Shown here: one piece after another, positions 9,911 through 19,519 of the stretch
Layout of the letters: every line of letters starts with the position of its first letter
Numbering within the stretch: the first letter of the stretch is position 1
Assembly (NCBI GenBank): GCA_015039365.1
Contig: WION01000475.1
Location: forward strand, 1-40,507
DNA from: Amanita rubescens
Taxonomy: Eukaryota; Basidiomycota; Agaricomycetes; Agaricales; Amanitaceae
Length of the DNA: 40,507 nt
Reading direction: 5' to 3'
Program-made: the position numbers and the translations under genes
The notes under the pieces: model-generated
Told to the model about the DNA's origin: nothing
Databases searched by the model: none
The model's input: the letters and a program-made list of their open reading frames with translations, nothing else

Positions 9911-12458
9911 TTACTCGCACGCCACATCAAACGCGTCGCTCTGCCACCCTGACCTTCGCATCTCCCCACGTCCTTTCACCTCAACACTTCTCTTGAAAGT
10001 CTGAACTTGTCGACGACCCTCTGCTTTCTTGCGCATCAATTCCGCGCCAGTAACCTCTCCCAACAATGCCATTTCCTCCCTCAAACTCTCCGATCCAGTT
10101 CCAATAGGTCCCCGCTTCTCGCCACTGAGGATTTGAGGCTCGGCGCCCATAGCAAAACTTGCCTTCTTTTTCTCGCCACTCTCCGTATACTCGTAGCGTT
10201 CAACCACCACCCCCGTCCCAGTTACGTGAATCCCCATTTCACCACGGCCTAAAATGCCCTCTCGTTGGATTCGTCCCACTTCGCTCCATATCGCTGCCGT
10301 CAACGCGTTTCCCTTGCTCAGCCCCGTGTCTTCAAAGACTACCATCCTGTTGCTGATGTCGTAAGCAGTGGCATCGAACCAGTCAATAATAGCGCGTAGC
10401 TGCTCCCCTAGCGCCCTCTCCAGCGCGACAAGGAGTCGTGCCATGATCAAGGGCTTGAATAACGCCAACATGATCGGATGATCACTTTCCTTGACATCTA
10501 GTCCAACTTCGTCTGAAATCTTAACTTCTAACTTCTCGATCGCATTGAAATGCTTCAGAGTCTCGCGAGAGTGAGGTCCTTCGACGTTGGCCGGAATCAG
10601 TTTCAACTTCATGTCAACGTCGACTCCTTTCTCCGGAAGTGTGACAGTCATCAATCCAGTAAACTCTTTAGGACCCATTCCAGCCGTTTTGTCCCGATAC
10701 CAAAACGACACGTCATCAAGCGCCAATTGGAGCGCCTGGAGGCGAATATGCGTCGACGCTCCCACCGCCGTTTTGCTAGTATCACGTGATGTAGAAATGT
10801 CGACATCTGTGATGTTCCTCAAATATACGTGAGCTGGATGGAGTTTGAACGAAGAAATGTCAAGATTCTCCAGCACAAATTCAATTTCATCATCTTTATA
10901 TTCCGTCCTAATACCTCGATTTAGCACCTCCCATATTGAGTGAGATTGATGGGCCGCTTACCTCGGAATGGGTACATCTTTCAGAGATCCCAAGACCTGG
11001 GGGACGTAGTACCTAAAGAGGTCTTGCCAAAACCAAGTGACCTGGTCTAAAGCCTCTTCCAATCCCGCCTGTGCCCGTTCCTTAATAAGGCCCTGCTGTA
11101 AATCAAGAGTAAGAGTCTCGTGCGCCTCCCGCAGTCTGTTCAGATCCTTGTCAGAATTGATCCCCGCTTGGATGCTGTCCAGCTCCCGCTTTAGCTTGTC
11201 GACAACAGCTCTCCACTTGTCATCATGCTCCAAAAGTTCGTCCCACCTCGTGCGAAGCTTCTCCCGAGCCTCAAGCGACTGCTCTGACTGAGCGTACTTG
11301 GCATCCTTCAAGTTCTTGCGCGCGAGGTTGAAAAAGTCATTGAACCACTGGCGCAAACGTTCGTCACCGCCTATGGAAGTAATGCAAGAACGGAATGTGT
11401 CCAAAAGCGGCTCGAGGGACCTGTTTGCGAGACGCTCGAGGAGCTTGCGGAGTTCGAGAAACGCTGTGTGAACATGCTTATCAGGAGTGGAGTCATGGAT
11501 AAACGAGTCTAGCGTGATGCTTGGATCAGCAGCAATGTCCAATGTTCGGTTGATGCGCGCTTGGAGAATATTGAAAATCGTATCCAATGATTCCTTGAAG
11601 GACGGATCAGACTGAGCGCGGTTGCAAATCTTAGTATTACACAGCGTTTGAGTGGGCGCATGTGACGTATATTTAAGGAAACTTACACGTTCATATGCGA
11701 GCATGATCCGAGCTACGGATCTTTCCGACTGTTCTTCCGCGGATTCCATAGCGGTCTTCGAAGTTCCAATGGCACCAGAACCAGCCTCCTTCACGAATTC
11801 CATGCCGTGTTCCCAAGCGACCTTGATATCCTTTTCTTCTTCCAAACGTTTCTTGCTGCGACCCAAAACGTCCCGTTCGCCCTCTCGATATCCGCGTTCT
11901 TGCTCTCTCAACTTCTCCTTGGCGGTGCTGGCGGTCGACTCAGCAAGCTCGGCCGCATCCGCCAGGGCGAGACGCGTGAATGATATGACATCCTGAAGGA
12001 GTGACGTCCCTTCGGTCGTAACGCTCACCCAGATAGTAGATATGAGCGTTTGTACGGCATTGCGAATGACCGGAATATCGCGTTTTGCTTGCTCAATATC
12101 CGCGGTCGTCTCTGCCGTCACCTCGATCTCTCCTTGACGCAGATGCCACATGGCGTCCTGGAGAATATTGTCATCTAAATATGACGGTCAGTTACGCGAC
12201 ATGTGAGTTGAATAGAGTGAACTTGCAATTTTTGCGAATGGCAAGAGCCTTGTAAGCGTCGAGCACGTCCCTCAAGTCTTTTGAGAGAATCTGTCCCTGT
12301 GCGCTTAATTGCGGCATGTCGACTGCCATTTCAGCCTCGGCGACTTCGAGTCTCGCGAGGCCAACCTTTTCGATCCAGTCAATGAACTGGACGAATTGGT
12401 CAGTTGAAGGAAGTTTGTGTGCATCAAGAGCTGCGATGATGGAAGTGAGTTTATCCAT
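9911..12458 (-). CDS. HAM1-like protein (HAM1 N- and C-terminal domains)
   Basis: Four exons: 12458-12227, 12174-11687, 11611-10962 and 10907-9911, giving 788 residues. The long helical N-terminal part (for example KDLRDVLDAYKALAI, DNILQDAMWHLRQGEIE, LRKLLERLANRSLEP and LRQWFNDFF) matches HAM1_N. The end (EYKDDEIEFVLENLDISSFK, then LKLIPANVEGPHSRETLKHF) matches HAM1_C, which relates to the BPI/LBP-type lipid-binding fold. The family is fungal and linked to membrane or hyphal-fusion functions; a lipid-transfer role is inference. Intron 1 (12226-12175) only closes if the donor is GC (T|GCAAGT...TTTAG). Using the nearby GT gives an immediate stop. Intron 2 (11686-11612) is 75 nt and in frame. 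The gene is divergent from RPS30, 219 bases apart. Confidence 0.88.
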
Positions 12459-12677
12459 GGTGTGTTATGAGTGTCTCACCGACATTCTGTGGGCTTTATA
12501 ACTTGCGCAGACTATGGAGGAGCAGTGACGGAGGCGATGACATCATGAAGGAGTATTTCTTGGAGCGGCGAAACCGGCCCGCAGCCAACCGGACATTACC
12601 GAAACCTTAAGTGTAGAACTGTACAGGACGTCGTCCATCGCTACCGCCGTCGCACGAGTGATCCATCGCAAGTCAAT
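12459..12677. promoter_or_regulatory. shared divergent promoter region, HAM1-like gene and RPS30
   Basis: Only 219 bases separate the ATG codons of the HAM1-like gene (minus) and RPS30 (plus), so both promoters must lie here. A TATA-like TTATAA occurs near 12497. It is not certain which gene it serves. No specific ribosomal-protein promoter motif is obvious. Confidence 0.5.
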
Positions 12678-13163
12678 ATGGGAAAAGGTGAGTTTTTGTT
12701 ACCCCTGATCGCAACTGGGTCTGACCAAAGCATCTAGTCCACGGCTCTCTCGCCCGTGCAGGCAAAGTCAAGTCGCAAACACCAAAGGTCGACAAGCAGG
12801 AGAAGAAAAAGACACCAAAGGGCCGTGCCAAGAAGCGTCTTCTCTATAACAGACGGTTCGTTGTGCTTGTGTATATGATATAGGTCGGGACTGATCATTG
12901 TATTGTGTACAGATTTGTCAATGTAACGACGGCACCAGGAGGCAAGCGGAGGATGTAAGTCCAGCGTTCGATCCGATGGGTCTCCTCTCTTCACCGATGA
13001 AACTGTGAAATATGCATAGTTCACGCTGAATGCGTGAATCTCGCTCGTGATGTCAACTTCATCATCTGTCTTTCGCTCCTATCTGATCTTTACTACTCTC
13101 GCGCTTTATTGTTGCTTGGTATTGACGAGTTTTGCTTGCAGGAACCCCAACCCCGAGAAATAA
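12678..13163 (+). CDS. RPS30: 40S ribosomal protein eS30
   Basis: Four exons: 12678-12687, 12738-12855, 12913-12954 and 13142-13163, giving 63 residues, the usual fungal length. The protein reads [20 protein letters not shown] onwards, then [17 protein letters not shown] and ends GGKRRMNPNPEK, diagnostic of eS30, a small basic protein of the small ribosomal subunit. There is no ubiquitin-like fusion as in the animal FAU gene. The 3' exon encodes only seven residues after a 187-nt intron, long for this window. A first exon ending right after three codons is common in ribosomal-protein genes. All splice sites are GT-AG and phases close. Confidence 0.97.
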
Positions 13164-13311
13164 AAAACACGCAGATAGGATGGTGGTGGTCGCACATAAT
13201 ACTTTTTTTTATTCTACATGGATATGCAACAAACTTAAAAGAGTGTATATGCCAAATGTTGTATGACTATGCTCAAGTGACCACGTCACACTTGCAATCA
13301 CTCCGCTGCCC

Positions 13312-14172
13312 ATGTTCAGCGAAGAGCTCAAAGCTTTCCGCAGACTCGGTTTCCGTCATGTGAGGCTACTTTCCGAGCTACGGACCTTTAGTTTATTGAT
13401 GACCACGCACTAGGTTCTTCTCCAACTCCTCAACTTTGCCTCGGTTATCACGTCTGGACTCATGATATGGAAAGGCCTCGGGCTACTCACAAACACTGAA
13501 TCACCCATTGTCGTCGTACTCAGGTGCGCGTCATCCTCCCCATATACCCGTCCAAATCACTCATTTCACCCGCAGCGGTTCGATGGAACCAGCGTTCTAC
13601 AGAGGCGACCTACTCTTCCTCACCAACCCTCCACAAGAGAAATACCAAACCGGAGATATAACCGTGTACAAGATCCCCGGAAACGAAATTCCTATCGTTC
13701 ATCGCGTTCTGGAAACTCACGACGTTACTCCGAAAAAGAAAAAGAGCAAAAAGAGCGACGTGGAGAGGGGGTGCGTGGCTTTTGCCTGAGCGCTCGAGCT
13801 ATATTCATGGGACATTGTTGAATTATAGATCCGAGGTGGCGAAGAAACAGCTGCTCTTGACCAAGGGCGATAACAACCAGGTTGACGATGTTCCATTGTA
13901 TCAAGGTTTAGAATGGTTAGAGAGACAACACATTATTGGAAAAGTGAGAGGGTGAGTGTCCATCATCTCTCTCTCTCTCTCTAGCCCTTTTTTGACTCCT
14001 CGTCGACCAGATTCGTGCCGTATGTGGGATACGTGACGATAGCCATGGTGCGTTGAGTTGTTTTTGTTACATTTTGCTTCGACTAACTGTGGCGGCGTAG
14101 AATGATTTCCCACAGCTCAAATATGCGCTGTTGGGAGGTTTGGGTTTATTGGCGCTAGTGCAGCGAGAATAA
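13312..14172 (+). CDS. SEC11: signal peptidase complex catalytic subunit SEC11
   Basis: Six exons: 13312-13359, 13414-13523, 13576-13770, 13829-13951, 14011-14047 and 14101-14172, giving 194 residues. An N-terminal membrane anchor ([21 protein letters not shown]) precedes the catalytic serine in SGSMEP (Ser55, split across intron 2). The catalytic histidine is in IPIVHRV (His95), and the conserved GDNNQVDD box gives Asp132 and Asp138. A C-terminal hydrophobic segment ([15 protein letters not shown]) ends the protein. In the ER membrane it removes signal peptides from secretory proteins. It is longer than yeast Sec11 because of a Lys-rich insert at about 105-124 between the His and Asp boxes. 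A CT dinucleotide run lies in intron 4. Start chosen by the typical [15 protein letters not shown] lead. Confidence 0.97.
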
Positions 14173-14721
14173 CAAGTGTCGCTAGATGCATGTTATACGT
14201 TCTTTTGAATTTTATTGAACGACCGCCTCGCTGTCGAGATATACCCTTGAAGTTTGTTCTGAAATATCCCGTTTCGTTGCTGAGAGAAGGTTTTCCAGAA
14301 AAGGCAGGTCACTAATAGATGTCCTTGAATCAAGACCACGCTTCTTCCAGCCGCATAAAGGCGGGAGCGTCCTACTCTAGTCTCTGGCACTCGCAGCCCA
14401 GCAAGGTCGCCGCTTTCTGTCAAACCATCCTTGCTTGGGGTCATTGTTACTGGCGATAACGATGTTCTTTCCGCGGCCGAGACTTATATTTAACTTCTTT
14501 ATTAAGCAGTTCCTTCTTCCGAACAACGGAACACCAAATAATAGAGAAGCAGCAGGATCAAAAGACATCATCTAGATATCATTCCAGATGTATGACCTCC
14601 TGTCATTACCTTTTGCTCCAGAGTCCGTACGTTGTTCCATCTGTATAGCTACTCAAAACGCTGATCTGTCATTTGATACATATGTTGCAACGGTCTGAGG
14701 AATGAGCCAACGTGGTTTTTG
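14173..14721. other. intergenic stretch, short ORFs only
   Basis: Downstream of SEC11 and downstream of the doubtful minus ORF at 14722. Minus-strand ORFs of 64-83 residues (14571-14377, 14444-14193) are open but resemble nothing. They might be further exons of the 14722-15102 ORF, but I found no convincing splice pair linking them. Confidence 0.35.
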
Positions 14722-15102
14722 TCACATGTCATTGTTGATGATCAGGCGATAACGGCTCGCCAACCTTGATGGGTTTCGAAACAGTAGTGTTTCCGCAGAC
14801 CAAATTAGGATTTTACCGGAAGCTGGCTGATGAACTAAAATGTCGCCGGGAATGGGCTCAACAAGAGATCTAGAGCCCTCTGATTCCGCAGTATTGCGAA
14901 TATGCTTCGATCGCAGAGATGCGATGTCTGATGATACTTGTGCAAGTCGGAACAGATCCATCATCTCCAGTGGCACCGGTCGCCCTCGGTCGCCGTTAAC
15001 GAAGTTGACATCGTGATATATATCATTTTCTGATATCAGGATAGCCGTGCTGCGTATAAATTGATGCGTGGACTCTTTCCAAACCCCAGAGCTGGTCTCC
15101 AT
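14722..15102 (-). CDS. hypothetical protein, doubtful
   Basis: A minus-strand ORF of 126 residues beginning METSSGVWKESTHQ and ending RYRLIINNDM. It has an even amino-acid mix and no low complexity, signal peptide or membrane segment. No family is recognised. It is divergent from the secreted-protein gene at 15176, with 73 bases between starts, which would be a very tight shared promoter. Extra exons on either side are possible. It could also be chance reading through. Confidence 0.3.
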   Translation of the reverse strand: METSSGVWKESTHQFIRSTAILISENDIYHDVNFVNGDRGRPVPLEMMDLFRLAQVSSDIASLRSKHIRNTAESEGSRSLVEPIPGDILVHQPASGKILIWSAETLLFRNPSRLASRYRLIINNDM

Positions 15103-15175
15103 CTCCGCGAGTAAGTCTACACAAATTGTGCTCTGATCGACTACTAAATTTCTTCAGTCTCGAAGGATATCAAAC

Positions 15176-16261
15176 ATGTTCATTTTCTACTATGCGCTGC
15201 TCGTCTTCGCGCTCAGTCCGTCAGTCATAGCCATCACCGAGATGGTCGAATTTCAACAGCATCACGCGCTCAATGGACATGGCCCATATGTGCCTCTCCT
15301 AGGAAACACAGATAAATCTCTTCGTGGTTTCTGGGTTCGGGAAGAACCTGTCCCTCCAGACACAAATACTTTGTCATGGAGCCTCAATAAGCATCTCAAC
15401 CATGCCATTAAATTCGAGTACGCGCCTAATGGAGGCATCGAAGCAGTGACTTTTCACCATTTTTTGCGTCGGGTGAGAGACAAGAATTGGTACGAAGTGG
15501 CTCGGGCGGAATATAAGGATCCTACCCCCGCGAAAACACAGATAACCGATGAAAAACTTGCGCTCAATGGGTACTGGGGACGAGCGCCAGAGCTTACAGG
15601 CCCGGTCAGTGATACTATCGTGATTTGAAACTCTTGACATGTCTCACGCGCTTCATAGAGAAAGTCGGGGAGCAAAGAGGACCATGACCACATTATACAT
15701 ATCGAGTGGGACGAGTGGGACGATCCTAAGACCGGAAAAAAATGGGCTGGATGGTTCGTACGCTTTCTGACAGCTGCGGATAAAAACCCTCCGCAAGCGA
15801 ACAGGGAACAACCGATCCTATTCAACCAGCCACATACAGGCTACCAGCTGACGCCGGAGGAAATGTCAACGGTGAAGAAGCATCTCGATTCGACGACGGC
15901 CAAGAGGGCTTCGAAGCCGCGGCCCCTGACGAATTTGCGGCCTTTACGGCCGACACAACAAGGGAAATAGGAATTGGCAGTCGGCTCTTTGTAGCTGTAA
16001 TGCATCCATGTAGTCATCACGGTAGCATGTCTCAATCTCAGAGCCATGGTCATGACCCTCACTTGCGCGGCTACCCACTGCACCAGCACTTATCTGATTG
16101 TCATCACCGTTGTCCTTTAGGTGTACAAGGATTGCACCCAGGCTATTTATCCTTATTTCGTGTCCTATCTCCGACATTGCGACTTTTTGCCGGACAAGTT
16201 GAGAGTACCTGAGCTGAAACGGTACTGGGGTCAGGGAAAGGACCTTGAAGGTTTGTCTTAA
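15176..16261 (+). CDS. secreted protein of unknown function, four exons
   Basis: Exons 15176-15604, 15659-15757, 15805-15996 and 16121-16261 give 286 residues. The N-terminus is a clear signal peptide (MFIFYYALLVFALSPSVIA). Conserved-looking stretches include RGFWVREEPVPPDTNTLSWS, WDEWDDPKTGKKWAGWF, PDEFAAFTADTTREIGIGS and PYFVSYLRHCDFLPDKLRVP. Two similar phrases, LNGYWGRAPEL and LKRYWGQGKDLEG, occur near the middle and the end, a possible internal repeat. Intron 15758-15804 (TTC|GTACGC...GAACAG|GGA) is easily missed. Without it the frame stays open to 15970 and gives a 246-residue reading with a nonsensical basic tail, whereas splicing restores a sensible sequence that continues across the next intron. 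No family recognised. Confidence 0.7.
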
Positions 16262-16505
16262 CCAGAATCTTGAACAGCTGCAGAGCTTATGGTTCTCTCC
16301 ACCGCACCCATGTCAATCATGGTAATACGTCCAGAGTTGACAAACTCGCGGTGCTGGTGATTCCAGCTGGGAATCATACGTGAACGATACCATTGCTCAG
16401 TATATACGTACAACATGGATTATGCTTGAAAAAATAAATGTCATTCTGCGCTGAGCTCAACGTCCTTATCTAATATACATAAAATAATGAAGATAAGTAG
16501 GCGTC

Positions 16506-19423
16506 CTATCCCGAACCGGAATCGCTGTCGAGGTCGTCCCGGCTCCTGAAGCGCACATGTGTCTCCAGCTCGTGGCGAGCAATGGTCGTCTTCGTCGCGG
16601 GTGCTTTGGCTAGGACCGACATATTGCTAGACGCCGAACGAGGATCGAGAACGACGATCTTTCCTAATCCTTCTGGCACAGTTCCAATTCGTTCAGCTAG
16701 CCCTGGAACAACCCCGCTCTCATCGGCGGTAAAGTCAAGCAGGTAGACAGTCCATGCAGGAGATTCTGGGCTGATATTCAAGTATTCCTTACACAAAACG
16801 GCCTGTAGACGATGTTGTTTTTCAAGTTGTATGTTCCAGATAGCAAGGATGTCCGAGACAACGTCTTGAGGTCTCACGTGTGTTGAGGGGGATGACAGTT
16901 GGTACTTTTCTTCCAACGCCTTCTTCTCCCCATCCCAAGCAGCGCATAGTTCCTGCACAAAGTCAGCCGACTTGGACGAAAATAGCGGCGTAATTACTTA
17001 CGAATACAAATAGTTCCCATTGGTCTTCTGACAGCCCTCGCTCCTGAGAAATCGCAGGCATGGGATATTTATCGTGGTTGTGGAACCATAGGCCAACCAC
17101 TTTATGCATTGAACCGTCTCGTGGCACTATCGGGATGCCATATCGCAGTGGCGGGATAACAGGAGACTCTGATGCCGAACTTGGAGGTGCCATGACCATG
17201 ATCACCTTAGAACTTGATGGACTGTCGCTCCTGCCAACTCGAGTATGACTCCTTGAACGACTCCTACTGCGCCTCCTGCTGTCTGGGGTACGACTCCGCC
17301 TGCGGCGACTACTCGTACTGTGACTCCTGCTGTCTGAGGTACGACTCCGTCTGCGACCCCTCCGTTCTCTTGTACGACGATTGCTGTCTGGTGTACCACT
17401 CCGTTCGCGAGCCATCCTTCGTTCGCGAGCCATTCTTCTCTTTGCAAAGATAATGGACTGAATCGAAGAGCTGGACGGAGAAATAGGCGGCGGGATCATT
17501 ACTGGTGGTGAAGGTTGGATTACAATAGTTGGGGCCGCGAAGGCTTGAAATTCCTCGTAGGAGCTTGACAGGATACCGAAGCTTGACATCCTCATGTCCG
17601 TCATGCTCCGGCTCCACTGTATATCTACCTTCTCCCCATATTGATTAAAAGTTATGGCGATCAGGACAAAGTAAACGAGCCCAAGTCCAACAAGTGCAGA
17701 TATGACAGTGCAAGGCACCATCCTGGATGCAGTCCCCAGTATGCTCGTGTTGGATAAATCGGATGGGTTGATGTGCCAGACGTACGTCAGGATGCAAAAG
17801 ACGAACAGTAAGATTGACCTTTGGGGGATCTCATTACTCTCAGACAGAAAAGCGATCTATGAACACACACCAAGCTAACCACACAGCTGGCATCGCAAGT
17901 AACACCCAAACATTCCACCAAACTATGGTCTTCGTTTTTTGAGCTGCCTGCGATAGCCCAGTCAAAGTCTGGCGGTGCCACGAGACGATGTAACTTACTT
18001 CAGCCCAAGCAATGGCTCTGTATGTCTTCCGCATCGAGCCGAAGCGTATGATGTACACGCAACCGTACAGCAAGCTCATTAATGAGCAGACCAGAGAGGC
18101 CAGTGCAGAATATAAAATGACCGGTTCATGGACGACTCCAGGCAATTGCATCATTGTCAGAATGGTCCTATAAAAAATAAGAAAGGCGTATGAACAAAGG
18201 GAACTGTTCACTTACGACAACAGCAGCACAGAAACAATGTTCAACGTCTTCCATTCTTCTATCAACGAACTGATGAACGCCTCCCATGTTACCCTCAAAT
18301 TCCAAAAAGGGGACGTCGGGCTGGATGGCTCTTTCGCGCCGATGTTCAAGTAGCCTTGGTTATGACTTTCCGGGGCATGAGCCAAGGCCGCAATTTCATA
18401 CAAAGTCATATCACCCTCGTCGAAAATCCGAGCAACTCGTGTAAAGTACAGTGAGGGCAGGCGTAGCAATAGGTGAAGATACATTTGGCGAGGGATCGTG
18501 TCCAACATAAAAGCGAGCACGTAGTCAAGTAGATCCACTTTCTTCAGTTCCTGGATATGATATGTTTGCGCAATGGTTGTAGATCCACGACCAAGGCTAT
18601 AGGCTATCGAAGCTGAGTAAGGGTTAACAGACGAGAATGGCCGAGACCGAGCAGTGGATGTAAATGACCCTAGACGTGGACCAGGGTGTCCAAATACACT
18701 CGATGGGGATCTTGGTCGAGACACTGACGGACCATGCTCAACGGGAGATAGTGTCGTGGATCTGCGTGACGCTCTATCATAATAAGCGTACTGGGTGACG
18801 ATTGGGATGACTTGAGGCTGAGCAGAGGCAGCTCCTGCTTGGTGTCTAGGGGAACTTCTGCTTCTACGAGAACTGCGTCTGCTTCTACGAGAACTGCTTC
18901 TACGAGAACTGCGTCTGCTTCTACGAGAACTGCTTCTAGGAGAACTGCTTCTAGGAGAACTGAATGACACTGCATTTTGCATAATTTGAGCTAGTCTCCG
19001 GGCACTCGAACGCGACGAGGAGCGCAATGGTGATGTAGGTGAAGTCAGTACAGTCTGACCCCGCGAAGGATGATCCCCGTTGACGCTCGCAGAGTCTTCA
19101 TGGTCGCCTTGCGGTGGAAAAGAATCCCGAGAAAGCGAAGAATTTCTAGGTGAGGACCGAGTGCGACTGGCAAATGAACGCCGACGATGAGGGGTCGGAG
19201 GACGACGACGCGTCTTTAACTTTGCATTATCTTGATTAAATAATAAGGATTCAGTTGGGCTCTCGATGATGAGGCGAGGTTCACGTTCACTGATTCCTTT
19301 CTCTTCGCGTGCTTTTCAATCGTCAGAGAGGAAGTACGGAGACAAATATTATCACTCACGCGCACTCGTTTTGGCAGATCCATGGGACGAATGCAGAGAT
19401 GGACTCCCTGGGTCAGAGCCCAT
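16506..19423 (-). CDS. large multi-pass membrane protein with Arg-Ser-rich regions
   Basis: Six exons: 19423-19360, 19311-18216, 18167-17999, 17947-17871, 17818-17002 and 16952-16506, giving 889 residues with all phases closing. Residues 1-250 are cytosolic and low-complexity, with an Arg-Ser tract near 145-175. A soluble helical part (VDLLDYVLAFMLDTIPRQMY, YFTRVARIFDEGDMTL) precedes four or five membrane segments between about 378 and 526. These include VSVLLLSTILTMMQLPG, SALASLVCSLMSLLYG and WWNVWVLLAMPAVWLAW, the last a signature of an uncharacterised Agaricomycete membrane-protein family. A second Arg-Ser tract (about 585-650) lies in the tail, followed by a soluble domain (LSEDQWELFVFELCAAWDGE) and an acidic end. 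The start at 19423 depends on a 48-nt intron that avoids an in-frame stop. Role unknown. Confidence 0.75.
17235..17445 (-). repeat. imperfect Arg-Ser coding repeat, C-terminal tail
   Basis: Within exon 5 of the membrane-protein gene, degenerate units of about 20-30 bases around TACGACTCC/CTGCTGTCTG (plus-strand words) recur. They encode runs such as RRRSRTPDSRRRSRSRSRS and, nearer the start, MARERRMARERS. The copies have diverged more than the N-terminal repeat. Confidence 0.6.
18855..18962 (-). repeat. minisatellite encoding (S)RRSRRSS units
   Basis: Near-perfect tandem copies of CTTCTACGAGAACTG, some extended by CGTCTG, give alternating 15- and 21-base units, all multiples of three, so the frame is preserved. 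The encoded minus-strand protein is an Arg-Ser tract. The last two units at the high-coordinate end (from about 18932) change TAC to TAG on the plus strand, changing the encoded residues slightly. Confidence 0.85.
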
Positions 19424-19519
19424 TGTTGCGGAATACAGTAGGACGGCACCGCCATGTCAGGAACTGTTACTAGTAGATGCATATGGCTGCCAATTCACAT
19501 CAATGTTGGGCGCCGGCTA

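Noticed and set aside
10007..12000. Plus-strand ORFs of 65-114 residues
   Set aside because: Antisense of the HAM1-like gene, Ser/Arg-rich as expected from reversed helical coding sequence.
13960..13982. CT dinucleotide run as a microsatellite locus of interest
   Set aside because: It is the polypyrimidine part of SEC11 intron 4 and short.
15659..15970. Second exon of the secreted protein read straight through to the stop at 15970
   Set aside because: The reading after 15757 becomes an atypical basic tail, while a canonical 47-nt intron restores a sensible sequence that continues over the next intron to 16261.
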